Source: Dyadobacter fermentans (GTDB lineage: Bacteria > Bacteroidota > Bacteroidia > Cytophagales > Spirosomataceae). From it: DNA of 64,000 nucleotides. The DNA is taken from assembly GCF_019924045.1 (NCBI RefSeq), contig NZ_JAHXBN010000022.1:262168-326167 (forward strand). Direction: 5' to 3'. Below, in pieces: positions 24,101 through 32,977 of the stretch (its first letter is position 1; every line of letters starts with the position of its first letter). The notes under the pieces were generated by a model. That model had not been told where the DNA came from and ran no database searches. It saw only the letters and a program-made list of their open reading frames with translations. A program made the position numbers and the translations under genes.

Positions 24101-24298
24101 GTACCGAAAGCCGTTTCGCAGAAAGTGGCCGTACAAAACCTGCGTATTTACGGTAATGTCCGCAATATCGGTTTTTGGGCACCGCAATGGAATTTCTGGG
24201 ATCCCGAGAATGGAACGAATGGGGCAACCAATAACAGCATTGCTACTTCGGTACCAAGCCCGCGCATATACACCATCGGCCTGGATATCACCCTGTAA
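21101..24298 (+). CDS. SusC/RagA-family TonB-dependent outer membrane transporter
   Basis: 1065 residues. After an unusual Cys- and Met-rich leader (about 45 residues), a CarboxypepD_reg domain (VTGTVSTKDGNTPIPGVTVVVKGT) and the TonB-linked consensus VVVGYGTQKKRDLTGAVS lead to the plug (GMNVGFSTSAKGGGNVSVRG) and a long beta-barrel ending IYTIGLDITL. It imports glycans or glycosides across the outer membrane together with the SusD lipoprotein 27 bases downstream. The following isomerase, DUF1080 and oxidoreductase genes suggest sugar derivatives as substrate; the exact ligand is unknown. Confidence 0.95.
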   Translation: MHITKGFFTSLRRMSGVCICAICMHPPVPASVVASPVAKLGHVMQAEKTVTGTVSTKDGNTPIPGVTVVVKGTNQGTTTNADGKYTIEIAGNSAVLVFSAVGYVTQEQETGNASVVDISLATDLKTLNEVVVVGYGTQKKRDLTGAVSQVNATRLENENPQSVQDVLRGNVAGMNVGFSTSAKGGGNVSVRGQNSINAGSTPLIVLDGTIYYGGLEDINPNDIETIDVLKDASSSAVFGAKAASGVILITTKKGKEGKPLININSNFGFAEVAKNQPVLSPQGFISWRQEVMRNINATAEPARFADPNHLPAGVTLDQWLAFDGSTGDPTTVWLQRLGMQPIEIQNYKDDKSVDWYSKVFQKGFRQDHTVSLSGRNDRISYYMSLGYLNNEGIVVGDKYSTVRARLNLEGKVNKFLSVGMNTQFARRDESQVPVNYDLARTISPWGSEFDANGNYAWRPNGEASGGNHPYYARQFIKRDQGAQTLNSVLFAKVSLPLGFTYQINFTPRFDYTHRYNAESAKHAEWAAEGGRASRKDSTVFNWQVDNILKWNKTIAGKHQIDLTFLANAERFRSWRDSISNKGFAPTDVLGYHNIQAGGLPVVYTDDQTSTADALMARLFYAFKDKYMLTLSSRRDGYSAFGQKNPRAVFSSAALGWVFTDEGFLHSKWLSYGKLRVSYGNNGNRDIPRYDALADLTSGKYLHVKPDGTVYQVSQLYVSRMANPNLKWEKTNALNVGLDFALFNNLVDGSIEFYKSTTKDLLVKRALPNVMGFDNVWDNLGEVQNKGLEISLNSNNIRRENFTWRSTFNFQLNRNKIVHLYGNMVDIKDGSGKVTGRREADDVTNRWFIGHALDEIWNYRILGVWQKEEEAEAAKYGVKPGDFKLKDVNGDGKFTSDDKEFLGYTSPRFRWTFRNEFKLFKSLDVSFMIYSYWGQKGTFNQMKNRDGFVDRTSSYIFPYWTEQNRQNEWARLYSSEGSATGYAVYRSKSFVRFENLSVAYTVPKAVSQKVAVQNLRIYGNVRNIGFWAPQWNFWDPENGTNGATNNSIATSVPSPRIYTIGLDITL

Positions 24299-24325
24299 TC
24301 ACTATCACACAAAACTATATGGATT

Positions 24326-26152
24326 ATGTTTAATCAAACATCAAAATATATACTGGCAATAGGTTTGCTCGGAGCGGGCGTGACGATTACCTCCTGCAAA
24401 GAAACCTGGCTGAAACCCGAGCCGCTTTCATTTTACGAGCCGGATCTGACCTTCAAAGATCTCGGCGGGTTAAAAGCGACGCTCGTCGCGTGTGAGCGTA
24501 ACCTGCGGATGGAATGGTACGGAGATGCGATGCCGATGATTACGGAATCCATTTTCTCGGATATCGCCGTGGAAGGGACCACCGATAAATCGGGTCCGGC
24601 ACAGAACCTGAACCTGCTCATCACCCCCGATGCCCAGCTGAACCATATCGATTACAACCGCATCGGCTGGTATTGGCTCGAAGGTTACAAAGGCATTAAG
24701 TATGCTAATACGGCCATTTCCCGCATTGATCTGCCGACTTACAAAAGTGAAGAAGAAAAGAAAGAACTGCTTGGAGCAGCCTATTTCCATCGGGCGGCGC
24801 GCTACTACCGACTCACGCAGCAATTTGGCGATGTGCCGCTCATTCTCAGCGAAATTAATGGCCCGAAACTCGATTTCCAGACGACTAAAAGGGAGGTAAT
24901 CCTCAAAAAAATGAAGGAAGACCTCGAATTTGCCGAACAATGGGTCCCCGCTGTGACAGACAAAGGAACCGTCAACAAAGGCTCGGTGAGCCATTTGCTC
25001 ACAAAGGTCAACCTGGCATTGGGGCTGTTTGACGATGCCATTAAATCCGCGACGAATGTGATCGACGGCGGTACGCACAAGCTGATGACCGCCCGGTTCG
25101 GAGCTACTGCTAATGATGCGAGCAGGAACGTGATCTGGGACCTGCACCGGCCGCAGAACAAGGCGATCGCTGCGAATACCGAAGCGCTAATGCTGGTGAT
25201 CGACCGGCTGAATATCGAAGGTAATGTCGAGGGGGGCATGCTCATTATGCGCAACGCTGTTCCATTCTGGTTTAACAACATCAACACCCCGAATGGAAAC
25301 CGGGGCACGATAGACACCTACGGTATTGAGATCGATCAGGTTGTGAAGTATGGTCGGGGGATCGGACGTTTGCGCCCGACCGATTACTCCCAGAACCAGA
25401 TTTGGGATGATAAAAACGACCTTCGCCATGCGCCGGGAAACTGGACGCGTATGGAGGATATTCTGTACAATAATCCAGCCATTAAAGACAAGGACAGCTT
25501 TTACGGTAAGAATTTACAGCTTAAAAACGCGGAAGGCGTGGTACTGACGATCGACACGATACGCTGCTGGTTCGACTGGCCGAACTACAAACTTTTCATA
25601 GAAGATCCGACGCGCGTCCAGCCCCAGGGAGGGAATTCGGATTGGTACGTATTCCGGTTGGCCGAAACATATCTCCTGCGTGCGGAAGCCTACGCGTGGA
25701 AAGGCGATATGGCGAAAGCCGCCGACGACGTGAATGCGGTACGAGTCCGTGCCAACTGCGCCCCGCTCGCTGCCGGCAAGATCAATATCGGTACCATTCT
25801 CGACGAACGCGCCCGCGAACTGTATTTCGAAGAACCACGGAAGACGGAGTTGACCCGCATTGCCTATATTTTCGCCCAAACCGGCAAACCGGCGCCGAAT
25901 GGCAAGACGTACAGCCTCGACAAATTCTCGGATGACAATTACTTTTATGACCGGGTCATGGAGAAAAACGATTTTTATAACAAAGGTGTGAAAACCCGCC
26001 ACGCCGATGAATACACCATGAGCCCTTACCACGTGTTGTGGCCCATTCCGCAGTCGGCTATCGACGGGAATACGCAGGCGAGGATCAATCAAAACAAGGG
26101 ATATTCGGGGTACGAGAAGAATGTGCCTCCACTGACAGCACTACCGAAATAA
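24326..26152 (+). CDS. SusD/RagB-family nutrient-binding lipoprotein
   Basis: 608 residues. The lipoprotein signal ([18 protein letters not shown], lipobox TSC) anchors it at the cell surface. SusD-like segments appear in order: TPR-like helices ([43 protein letters not shown]) and the C-terminal [22 protein letters not shown] segment ([34 protein letters not shown]), [17 protein letters not shown] and [14 protein letters not shown]. It closes the SusC pore as a lid and binds the ligand. Confidence 0.95.
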   Translation: MFNQTSKYILAIGLLGAGVTITSCKETWLKPEPLSFYEPDLTFKDLGGLKATLVACERNLRMEWYGDAMPMITESIFSDIAVEGTTDKSGPAQNLNLLITPDAQLNHIDYNRIGWYWLEGYKGIKYANTAISRIDLPTYKSEEEKKELLGAAYFHRAARYYRLTQQFGDVPLILSEINGPKLDFQTTKREVILKKMKEDLEFAEQWVPAVTDKGTVNKGSVSHLLTKVNLALGLFDDAIKSATNVIDGGTHKLMTARFGATANDASRNVIWDLHRPQNKAIAANTEALMLVIDRLNIEGNVEGGMLIMRNAVPFWFNNINTPNGNRGTIDTYGIEIDQVVKYGRGIGRLRPTDYSQNQIWDDKNDLRHAPGNWTRMEDILYNNPAIKDKDSFYGKNLQLKNAEGVVLTIDTIRCWFDWPNYKLFIEDPTRVQPQGGNSDWYVFRLAETYLLRAEAYAWKGDMAKAADDVNAVRVRANCAPLAAGKINIGTILDERARELYFEEPRKTELTRIAYIFAQTGKPAPNGKTYSLDKFSDDNYFYDRVMEKNDFYNKGVKTRHADEYTMSPYHVLWPIPQSAIDGNTQARINQNKGYSGYEKNVPPLTALPK

Positions 26153-26161
26153 ATTCACACG

Positions 26162-26188
26162 CAATGGCCCGTAGATAGCGGGTCATTG
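26162..26188 (+). terminator. Hairpin between susD and the enzyme genes
   Basis: Stem CAATGGCCCG / CGGGTCATTG, ten pairs with one G-U, loop TAGATAG, then TTGTTTTAT. It could be an attenuator or mRNA-stabilising element that lowers enzyme expression relative to SusCD. The plus-strand G-U pair supports the rightward RNA. Confidence 0.5.
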
Positions 26189-26240
26189 TTGTTTTATATC
26201 GTCTGGGAGATATGGATTTTTACATTAATCTAAACCTGAA

Positions 26241-27137
26241 ATGAACAGACGGAATTTTCTACAAAACACTTCGCTTGCGATGGCCGCTACCATGGCAGGC
26301 ACCGGCTGGCTCGAAGCCGCTATAAAAAAGGGAGACATTAAAATCGGCTATTCGGCCATTACCTGGGGTGGTAAGGACGAGCAAGCCATGGCCGACCTGG
26401 CAGGCCTGGGCTTCAGGGGCATTCAGCTGCGAGCCAATACTTTCGCACCCTATCGTAGCAAACCCTCTGAGTTGAAAGATGCTCTGGCAAAGAACAACCT
26501 TACTCTCTGCATGTTTTCGAGCGGAAATGTGGAGATCGACCCTGCGAAATTGGAAAGTACCGTGGATACCCACGTCGCGCACGCGAGTTTTGTGAAGGCA
26601 TTGGGTGGTAGTGCCTTGCAGCTTACGAACAGCCTTCGTCCGAAAGACCGGGCACCGTCGGTGGAAGAGCTGAAAAAATTGGCGCAGGTGATGAATGAAG
26701 TCGGTAAGCAAACGGCAGATCTCGGCGTGCAGGCGGTTTATCACAACCATATGAACCAATTGGGTGAGACTCCCGGGGAGGTGGACGTGATCGTGCAGGC
26801 CATGGACCCGCGTTACATTAAACTCTTGCTCGATATTGCGCATTACAAGCAGGGCGGCGGCGAACCGCACGAGGCGATCATCAAGTACAAGGATATTCTG
26901 CATTCATTGCATTTGAAAGATACTAAACCGGCCGAGACCAAAAGCGGCTACAAGTTTGTGGAACTGGGGCAGGGTAGGGTGGACGTGCCAGCGGTTTTCA
27001 AGGCTTTGGATAAAGTGAAGTTCAAAGGCTGGGCGGTTGTGGAACTCGATGGCGTGCCTGACCCGGAGAAATCGCCATTGATTTGCGCCGAAACCAATAA
27101 AAAGTACATCACCGAGGTTTTAAAATATCCATTGTAG
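26241..27137 (+). CDS. Tat-exported sugar phosphate isomerase/epimerase-like protein
   Basis: 298 residues. The start MNRRNFLQNTSLAMAATMAG carries an RRNFL twin-arginine motif and a signal peptide. A TIM-barrel AP-endonuclease-2 fold follows (DIKIGYSAITW, GFRGIQLRA, QAVYHNHMNQ, IKLLLDIAHYKQGGG, SLHLKD, VELGQGRVDVP, GWAVVELDG), with metal-ligand candidates in YHNH, DIAH and VELD. In related loci such proteins act in the periplasm on oxidised or 3-keto sugars. The exact reaction is not proven here. Confidence 0.9.
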   Translation: MNRRNFLQNTSLAMAATMAGTGWLEAAIKKGDIKIGYSAITWGGKDEQAMADLAGLGFRGIQLRANTFAPYRSKPSELKDALAKNNLTLCMFSSGNVEIDPAKLESTVDTHVAHASFVKALGGSALQLTNSLRPKDRAPSVEELKKLAQVMNEVGKQTADLGVQAVYHNHMNQLGETPGEVDVIVQAMDPRYIKLLLDIAHYKQGGGEPHEAIIKYKDILHSLHLKDTKPAETKSGYKFVELGQGRVDVPAVFKALDKVKFKGWAVVELDGVPDPEKSPLICAETNKKYITEVLKYPL

Positions 27138-27252
27138 TCCGAACTGGATTTGTAAGGGTATTCCTATTAATATTTCGTTATAAATGTAATAACTGATATT
27201 AGATAGGAAGCCCTTTCGCATTTTTCAGTTATTCATCATTTTAATCAGCACA

Positions 27253-28620
27253 ATGAAAAAATTCCGATTACCGGTAGTCGCTATGGCCGCGTTCCTGCTC
27301 AGCGCTCCACTCCAGGCCCAGAAGTCGAAAGGTGGCTGGGTAGACCTTTTCAACGGCAAGGACCTCACAGGCTGGAAACAACTCAACGGCCAGGCCAAAT
27401 ATGAAGTGAAAGACGGGGCCATTGTAGGTACTTCCGTGATGGGTACGCCCAATTCATTTCTCACAACTGAAAAAGACTACGGCGATTTTATCCTCGAACT
27501 CGATGTAAAAGTGGACAACAAACTGAACTCGGGTATTCAGATCCGCAGCTTGTCGAAACCCGATTATATGAATGGCCGCGTGCATGGCTATCAGGTAGAG
27601 ATCGACCCTAGCGACCGTGCCTATTCCGCGGGTATTTACGACGAAGCGCGTCGCGGCTGGCTGTACCCGCTCGATTTGAATCCGGAAGGCAAAAAAGCGT
27701 TTAAAAGAGATGCCTGGAATAAGTACCGCATCGAGGCGATCGGTAACTCGATCCGTACATTCCTGAATGGTGTGCCTGTGGCGCACGTGGTGGACGATAT
27801 GACACCCGTGGGCTTTATATGCCTGCAAGTGCATGCGATCGGCAGCAAGGAAATGGAGGGTACCCAAGTGAGCTGGAAGAATGTACGTATTAAGACAACG
27901 AACCTGAAACCAAGCCCGGCTACAAATGTGCGCATTGTAAACCTCATCCCGAACAACCTCGATGCTGCGGAAAAAGCGCAGGGCTATTCGTTGTTGTACG
28001 ACGGCAAATCGGTGGATCAATGGCGGTCTTATGGCGGTACCGACTTCCCTTCCAAAAGATGGAGCTACAATGACGGTACTATTCAGATTTCGAAATCGGA
28101 TGGCTCGGAAACCGGTAATGACATTGTTACCCGCAAACTTTACGGCCCGGCATTCGAATATGAATTTGAATTTAAACTGACCGAAGGTGCCAATAGCGGC
28201 GTCAAATACTTTGTTGACCAAAAATTCAATTCGAACGGCAAATCGGGTATCGGCTGCGAATATCAGGTGCTCGATGACGAGCGCCACCCGGATGCGAAAC
28301 TGGGCAAGAATGGCAACCGTACCATCGCTTCGTTTTACGACGTGATTCCCGCGGACCGTCCCAGGAATGCGGTGAAAAAGATCGGGGAATGGAACCAGGG
28401 CCGTATTGTGGTGCAGAAGGACGGCACCGTGCAGCATTTCCTGAACGGCTATAAAGTGGTGGAATATGTACGCGGCTCCCCGCAGTTCAAGGAGTTTGTG
28501 GCAGGTTCGAAATTCGCCAAATTTGATGGTTTCGGTCTTTCACAGGAGGGTAACCTGCTGTTGCAGGATCATGGTGATAATGTGTTTTTCCGGAGCTTAA
28601 AAGTAAAGGAAATCAAATAG
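27253..28620 (+). CDS. Double DUF1080 (3-keto-glycoside hydrolase-like) protein
   Basis: 455 residues with a signal peptide (MKKFRLPVVAMAAFLLSAPLQAQ). Two DUF1080 domains of the concanavalin-like fold stand in tandem: about 28-215 (GWVDLFNGKDLTGWKQLNG, FILELDVKVDNKLNSGIQIRS, GYQVEIDPSDR) and about 240-455 (YSLLYDGKSVDQWRSYGG, FEYEFEFKLTEGANSGVKYFVD, CEYQVLDDERHPDAK). Members of this family hydrolyse or eliminate at 3-keto-glycosides. The tandem form is less common than the single domain. Likely periplasmic partner of the downstream oxidoreductase. Confidence 0.88.
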   Translation: MKKFRLPVVAMAAFLLSAPLQAQKSKGGWVDLFNGKDLTGWKQLNGQAKYEVKDGAIVGTSVMGTPNSFLTTEKDYGDFILELDVKVDNKLNSGIQIRSLSKPDYMNGRVHGYQVEIDPSDRAYSAGIYDEARRGWLYPLDLNPEGKKAFKRDAWNKYRIEAIGNSIRTFLNGVPVAHVVDDMTPVGFICLQVHAIGSKEMEGTQVSWKNVRIKTTNLKPSPATNVRIVNLIPNNLDAAEKAQGYSLLYDGKSVDQWRSYGGTDFPSKRWSYNDGTIQISKSDGSETGNDIVTRKLYGPAFEYEFEFKLTEGANSGVKYFVDQKFNSNGKSGIGCEYQVLDDERHPDAKLGKNGNRTIASFYDVIPADRPRNAVKKIGEWNQGRIVVQKDGTVQHFLNGYKVVEYVRGSPQFKEFVAGSKFAKFDGFGLSQEGNLLLQDHGDNVFFRSLKVKEIK

Positions 28621-28745
28621 CCCGAATCGCCGGAAAAAAGGTAAAAAAATACAGTAGATAAACGGGCGCCCGACATTTAAAGACGATTGCCCGCAAATCG
28701 ACTCAAAGGCAATCAAAAAGTCAACTTTTATTCAAATCCAATATC

Positions 28746-30086
28746 ATGACCAGTAGAAGGGATTTTCTTAAAAATGCAGCACTGGCTTCTGCGGGTGTCG
28801 CAGTGGGCACTAATGCTTTCAGTGCGGCCAGCTACCGCCGTATCGTGGGAGCGAATGATCGCGTAAGAGTAGGTATCATCGGTTTTTCGGACCGTTTTCG
28901 TAGCTCGCTTGCACCTTCTTTCTCGGATCACGCCAAGGAACTGAACTTTGAGTTTATGGGTGTTTCCGACCTTTGGAACCGTCGCCGCGACGAAGCGGAG
29001 GCATTCATGAAAGGGAAACCCTATGCAGCCAGCGAATTTGTAAAAGCACGGAATAACGAAGAGTTGCTCGCCCGCAAGGATGTGGACGCGGTGATCATCA
29101 GTACTGCCGACTTTCAGCACGCATTGCACTGTGCGGAAGCGGTAAAATCGGGCCGCGATGTGTACGTGGAGAAACCATTTGCCGAAACCCTCGAAGACGC
29201 AAAAGTGGCTTTAAAAGCGGTGGAAGCTTCGAAACAAATCGTACAGGTTGGCTCGCAGCGCCGCAGCGCTCCTAACTACTGGGCGGCTTATGAATATATC
29301 AAATCAGGCAAATTCGGCGACATTACAACGGTTGAGATGACCTGGAATGTGAACCAGCCCGGCCGTTGGAGACGTAAAGAGCTCGTGTCGCAGATCCGCA
29401 AGGAAGATACCGACTGGGATCGCTTCCTGATGAACCGCCCGAAAGTGGAATGGAACCCTCGCTACTACCTCGAATTCCGCTTGTTTTACCCATATTCTTC
29501 AGGCATTCCGGGGCAGTGGATGGCTCACCAAATCGACACCGTACACTGGTTCTCAGGCCTTGATGCGCCGCGCAATGTGGTGGCGAACGGTGGTATTTAC
29601 ACTTGGAAAGACGGCCGTACCAATGTCGATACTTTCAGCGCGGCATTTGAATATGGTCCTTTCGACGACAAGAGCAAAGGCTTCCAGGTGATTTATTCTT
29701 CCCGTTTCAACAATGAGGCTGGCGGCGTGAAGGAATACTACTATTCCAATGGCGGGATGATCAACCTTGACACGAACAAGATCACTTCCGAAGGCGGCTT
29801 GAAGGAAAAAGATGCCAAAGGAATGGGCATGCAGGCGAACTTGCTGCCGGAAATGTCTCTTAAAACAGGCGAGAAAATCGCGACAGATGCCAACACCGGT
29901 GCTGACCCGATGACTTCGCTCCACATGCGTAACTGGATGGAATGTATCCGTAGCCGCAAGGAAACGAATGCACCTGCCCGCGTTGGTTTCAACCACTCAG
30001 TGGCGAATATTATGGCTACCCAGGCGCTGCATACCGGCAAACGGGTGAACTGGGATCCGAAGAAAAAGGAAATCGTGCTTAGCTAA
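28746..30086 (+). CDS. Tat-exported Gfo/Idh/MocA-family oxidoreductase
   Basis: 446 residues. A twin-arginine leader (MTSRRDFLKNAALASAGVAVG) is followed by the NAD(P)-binding fold (VRVGIIGFSDRF) and the family motif VYVEKPFAETLEDA near residues 139-152, whose Lys binds the sugar. The HQIDTVHWFSGLDAP segment is the usual catalytic His region. Related enzymes oxidise C3 of a sugar ring using tightly bound NAD. Together with DUF1080 and the TIM-barrel protein this predicts a 3-keto-sugar route. Confidence 0.92.
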   Translation: MTSRRDFLKNAALASAGVAVGTNAFSAASYRRIVGANDRVRVGIIGFSDRFRSSLAPSFSDHAKELNFEFMGVSDLWNRRRDEAEAFMKGKPYAASEFVKARNNEELLARKDVDAVIISTADFQHALHCAEAVKSGRDVYVEKPFAETLEDAKVALKAVEASKQIVQVGSQRRSAPNYWAAYEYIKSGKFGDITTVEMTWNVNQPGRWRRKELVSQIRKEDTDWDRFLMNRPKVEWNPRYYLEFRLFYPYSSGIPGQWMAHQIDTVHWFSGLDAPRNVVANGGIYTWKDGRTNVDTFSAAFEYGPFDDKSKGFQVIYSSRFNNEAGGVKEYYYSNGGMINLDTNKITSEGGLKEKDAKGMGMQANLLPEMSLKTGEKIATDANTGADPMTSLHMRNWMECIRSRKETNAPARVGFNHSVANIMATQALHTGKRVNWDPKKKEIVLS

Positions 30087-30104
30087 CATTTTAAAGATCG
30101 AACA

Positions 30105-31142
30105 GTGAATTTAAAACATACTGCTTTGGCACTGACCGCCGTAGCCTTTGCCGGAAGCGCATTCGCGCAGAAGGTGGATCTCGTGCGGAACGATAAGGAT
30201 AAAAAAGTGGAGGTGAAAATCGACGGAAAGCCATTTACGGCCTACTATTATCCGGGCGAACAGAAGCTAAAAAAGGCCGTTCTGTACCCGGTAATGACCG
30301 CGAAAGGTACGGTAATCACCCGGGGTTGGCCGCTGGACCCTCGCGCAGGCGAGCGCGTAGATCACCCGCATCACGTGGGTATCTGGCTCAACTATGAGGA
30401 TGTGAATGGTAACGACTATTGGAACAACTCCGACGCCGTGAACCACGAAAAGCGCGCCTACGGGACCATTATCCATACCGGTATTACCTCCGTAAAAAGC
30501 GGTAAAGACAAAGGCGAGCTCACCGTCACCGCCGACTGGGTGGATAAGAACGGTACGCCGACCCTGAAAGAAGTGACCAAATACACTTTCAGCGGCAAAG
30601 GCGATACCCGCATTATCGACCGCAGCACGACGCTCACAGCGGTCTTGCCGGAGGTAAATATGCCTGACGTAAAAGATGGTATGTTCGCGATCCGCGTGGC
30701 ACGCGAACTGGAATTGCCTTCTAACAAACCTGAAATCTTTACCGACGCCAGCGGAATTGCAACCAAGGTGCCTGCGTTGAACAATGAAGGCATTACCGGT
30801 AACTATCGTAACAGCAATGGCATCGAAGGCGAGACGGTTTGGGGCAAGCGTGCGATCTGGTGTAACCTCACAGGGAAGATCAAGGACGAGAACATCAGCG
30901 TTGCGATGATTGACCACCCTAAGAACGTCGGTTACCCTGCCTACTGGCACGCGAGAGGTTACGGATTGTTCGCCGTGAACCCGCTAGGTATGAAAGCGCT
31001 CAGCGACGGCAAGGAAACGCTCAATTTCAAATTGAAAAAAGGCGAATCAACGACCTTCCGCTACCGTCTGGTAATCGCTTCCGAGCATTTGAAAGATGCA
31101 ACGCTAAACGACCTCGCAGCCGCGTACGCGAAGACGGAATAG
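30105..31142 (+). CDS. PmoA-family (DUF6807) protein, periplasmic
   Basis: 345 residues starting with GTG (NLKHTALALTAVAFAGSAFAQ signal peptide). The PmoA-like core shows RVDHPHHVGIWLNYEDVNGNDYWNN near residues 83-107, FAIRVARELELPSN, and GYPAYWHARGYGLFAVNPLG near the end. The His-rich HPHH segment is the most conserved part of the family. Function is uncharacterised, but it is regularly found with Gfo/Idh/MocA oxidoreductases and DUF1080 proteins. It follows its neighbour by 18 bases and closes the operon. Confidence 0.85.
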   Translation: MNLKHTALALTAVAFAGSAFAQKVDLVRNDKDKKVEVKIDGKPFTAYYYPGEQKLKKAVLYPVMTAKGTVITRGWPLDPRAGERVDHPHHVGIWLNYEDVNGNDYWNNSDAVNHEKRAYGTIIHTGITSVKSGKDKGELTVTADWVDKNGTPTLKEVTKYTFSGKGDTRIIDRSTTLTAVLPEVNMPDVKDGMFAIRVARELELPSNKPEIFTDASGIATKVPALNNEGITGNYRNSNGIEGETVWGKRAIWCNLTGKIKDENISVAMIDHPKNVGYPAYWHARGYGLFAVNPLGMKALSDGKETLNFKLKKGESTTFRYRLVIASEHLKDATLNDLAAAYAKTE

Positions 31143-31167
31143 TTTGTATACTAGCAGATTGAAAGGG

Positions 31168-31197
31168 TAGCCAGCGACTTTTCGCTGGCTATTTTTT
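31168..31197 (+). terminator. Intrinsic terminator of the SusC-to-PmoA operon
   Basis: Perfect ten-pair stem TAGCCAGCGA / TCGCTGGCTA, four-base loop, then six T. It ends the operon cleanly. Confidence 0.93.
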
Positions 31198-31219
31198 GTT
31201 ACCCTTAAAGTCTGTGAGC

Positions 31220-31699
31220 ATGGATTTGGAACACTACGAAATAGAGAAATTGGATGAGCGCACCTATCGCTTTTTCAGCACGGGATCGGAAGGCAAATTT
31301 GAAATGCGGGTGAAGTTCACTTACATCTGGCAAAATATTTTTAACCTAGGCTTTGGAGTACTGGATCCGGAAACCGAAGCACTGGATGATCTGATCGAAC
31401 TCAGGAATGGCGACAGTCGGAAAATATTAGCAACGGTGGCCAATACAGTACTTCTGTTTTTGGAGATATTTCCCTCAGTACGTGTCTATGCAACAGGAAG
31501 CACCAGATCGCGTACACGACTTTATCAAATGGGTGTCAATAAAATATTACCACTATTGAGCGATTATACAGTGGCAGGATACAGGTCAAAAAGTGGTCGT
31601 TACGAACATACCGGAGGTGCGATTTTAAGCCGACATGGACAATGGTGTGATATTGAATTGGGAGTTGAGTACGATGCGTTCTTGATTTATAAGGCATGA
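31220..31699 (+). CDS. DUF6934-like protein
   Basis: About 159 residues from the ATG at 31220 (MDLEHYEIEKLDERTYRFFSTGSEG); an upstream TTG at 31196 lies in the terminator tail and is unlikely. The middle holds NIFNLGFGVLDPETEALDDLIELRNGDSRKILATVA and the segment VYATGSTRSRTRLYQMG, which recalls DUF6934. This is a small Bacteroidota family of unknown function usually paired with a very short protein. The 53-residue gene at 31734 would be that partner. Confidence 0.7.
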   Translation: MDLEHYEIEKLDERTYRFFSTGSEGKFEMRVKFTYIWQNIFNLGFGVLDPETEALDDLIELRNGDSRKILATVANTVLLFLEIFPSVRVYATGSTRSRTRLYQMGVNKILPLLSDYTVAGYRSKSGRYEHTGGAILSRHGQWCDIELGVEYDAFLIYKA

Positions 31700-31733
31700 A
31701 TGTTTAACTTGGGATAGCCAAAAAGAGATAGCG

Positions 31734-31895
31734 ATGTCGGTAATTGAAACTAGCAAGATTAAAGTGAAGCAAGCCACCGGTCCGATAGTGCGTCCGGTTA
31801 ACGAGGACGAATTCTTCGAAAAAAAGGCGGCTCAGGCCAGGGCCTTCCTCGAAAAGCACCCCGTCCCCGACCACCTCTTCCAAAAGAAAGCCTAA
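31734..31895 (+). CDS. Very small protein paired with the DUF6934-like gene
   Basis: 53 residues, starting MSVIETSKIKVKQATGPIVRP. A charged middle (NEDEFFEKKAAQARAFLEKH) and a Lys-rich end follow. It starts 34 bases after the DUF6934-like stop, on the same strand, and its stop overlaps the end of the convergent cupin gene. The pair could be a two-gene module such as toxin and antidote, but nothing here proves that. Confidence 0.6.
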   Translation: MSVIETSKIKVKQATGPIVRPVNEDEFFEKKAAQARAFLEKHPVPDHLFQKKA

Positions 31896-32335
31896 CGCTC
31901 CATTGTCCCCGGCGAATGCCAGCTGACAACATGGTAAGTCGCAGGCGTTTTGCCCACGTTCCGGACGGTGTGCATTTGGTTGGAGGCCTGAAAAACGACG
32001 GAACCGGGGCCTAGCTTTTTTTTCTCTCCATTGACAAGGGCCTCTACGGTGCCTTCTTTGATAATAATTACTTCTTCTTCCTGATGTTTGTGGGGCGCAT
32101 GTGCGGCTTCACCGGGATTCAATGTGGTAACGTGGCATTCGAGTTCGTCAGTCGTAGCGGTTGGGGAACGGAAAAACGTCCTGACAGACCCGATGGCAGT
32201 GCCTCTTACGGCGATATTGTTCCAGTCGAAAGCGGTTGATTCAAGGATGCTGCCTTTGGGTTGGGCGATAATGTAGGTCAAGGTACAACAAACAGAGAGG
32301 GTAGCGACGGTAAGGTCTCGTTTAGTGATTTTCAT
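31892..32335 (-). CDS. Exported cupin-domain protein
   Basis: 147 residues with a hydrophobic N-terminal leader (LTVATLSVCCTLTYIIA). A single cupin domain follows: CHVTTLNPGEAAHAPHKHQEEEVIIIKEGTVEAL (motif 1 with two His and a Glu) and GSVVFQASNQMHTVRNVGKTPA (motif 2 with one His). It probably binds a metal. The substrate is unknown. It converges on the small gene at 31734. Confidence 0.85.
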   Translation of the reverse strand: MKITKRDLTVATLSVCCTLTYIIAQPKGSILESTAFDWNNIAVRGTAIGSVRTFFRSPTATTDELECHVTTLNPGEAAHAPHKHQEEEVIIIKEGTVEALVNGEKKKLGPGSVVFQASNQMHTVRNVGKTPATYHVVSWHSPGTMER

Positions 32336-32542
32336 AATAGGGGGTATATTGAGTAGTTTTAGTAGAAAGACTTCTATCCGGTATGTTTACCTTGAATATT
32401 GTGTCAAAATAATTTTAATTTTTATTGATATAATCTTAAAAGAGATGTGTGCATGCCCAGGTGTTTTGATAATGGGTAAATAAGCATTATCCTTGAAGCC
32501 TGAACGCGGAAAACTCTCCGGCGTTCGTTTTGCGCTCAATTC

Positions 32543-32956
32543 ATGGAAGATCAATCAAGAAGGAAGTTTCTGCAAAATGCGGGAATGGCTTCACTCGCCT
32601 CTGTTGCCCCTGTCATCGCCGAGCCGGAAAGGACCAGGGAGTTATTCATTCATCATGTTTTCTTTTACCTCAAAGAGCCCAACAATGCCCAGCATGAGGC
32701 GCAGCTTCTGGAAGGATTGCATAAGCTGGCCAAGGTCCCGACGATCCAGTACGTACATATCGGGAAGCCGGCGGTTACGAATCGCTCGGTGATTGTGAAA
32801 GACTATACGATTTCCTGGATGTGTTTTTTCAAAAATATCATTGAAGAGGAGATCTATCAGACCCACCCCATTCACCTCGATTTTATCGAACATTATGCTC
32901 ACTTGTGGGAAAAAGTGGTGGTTTACGACTCCGTGGGGCCGAAGAAGGTGGATTAA
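32543..32956 (+). CDS. Tat-exported Dabb (stress-responsive A/B barrel) protein
   Basis: 137 residues. The RRKFLQ twin-arginine motif and short leader (MEDQSRRKFLQNAGMASLASVA) precede a ferredoxin-like Dabb barrel (LFIHHVFFYLKEPNNAQHEAQLLEGLHKLAKVPTIQYVHIGKP, DYTISWMCFFKNIIEEEIYQTHPIHLDFIEHYAHLWEKVVVYDS). Dabb proteins include small enzymes and stress proteins. It is followed after 21 bases by an HxlR regulator, so the two may be co-transcribed. Confidence 0.85.
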   Translation: MEDQSRRKFLQNAGMASLASVAPVIAEPERTRELFIHHVFFYLKEPNNAQHEAQLLEGLHKLAKVPTIQYVHIGKPAVTNRSVIVKDYTISWMCFFKNIIEEEIYQTHPIHLDFIEHYAHLWEKVVVYDSVGPKKVD

Positions 32957-32977
32957 ATGCTTTGAAGGAGTAATGCT

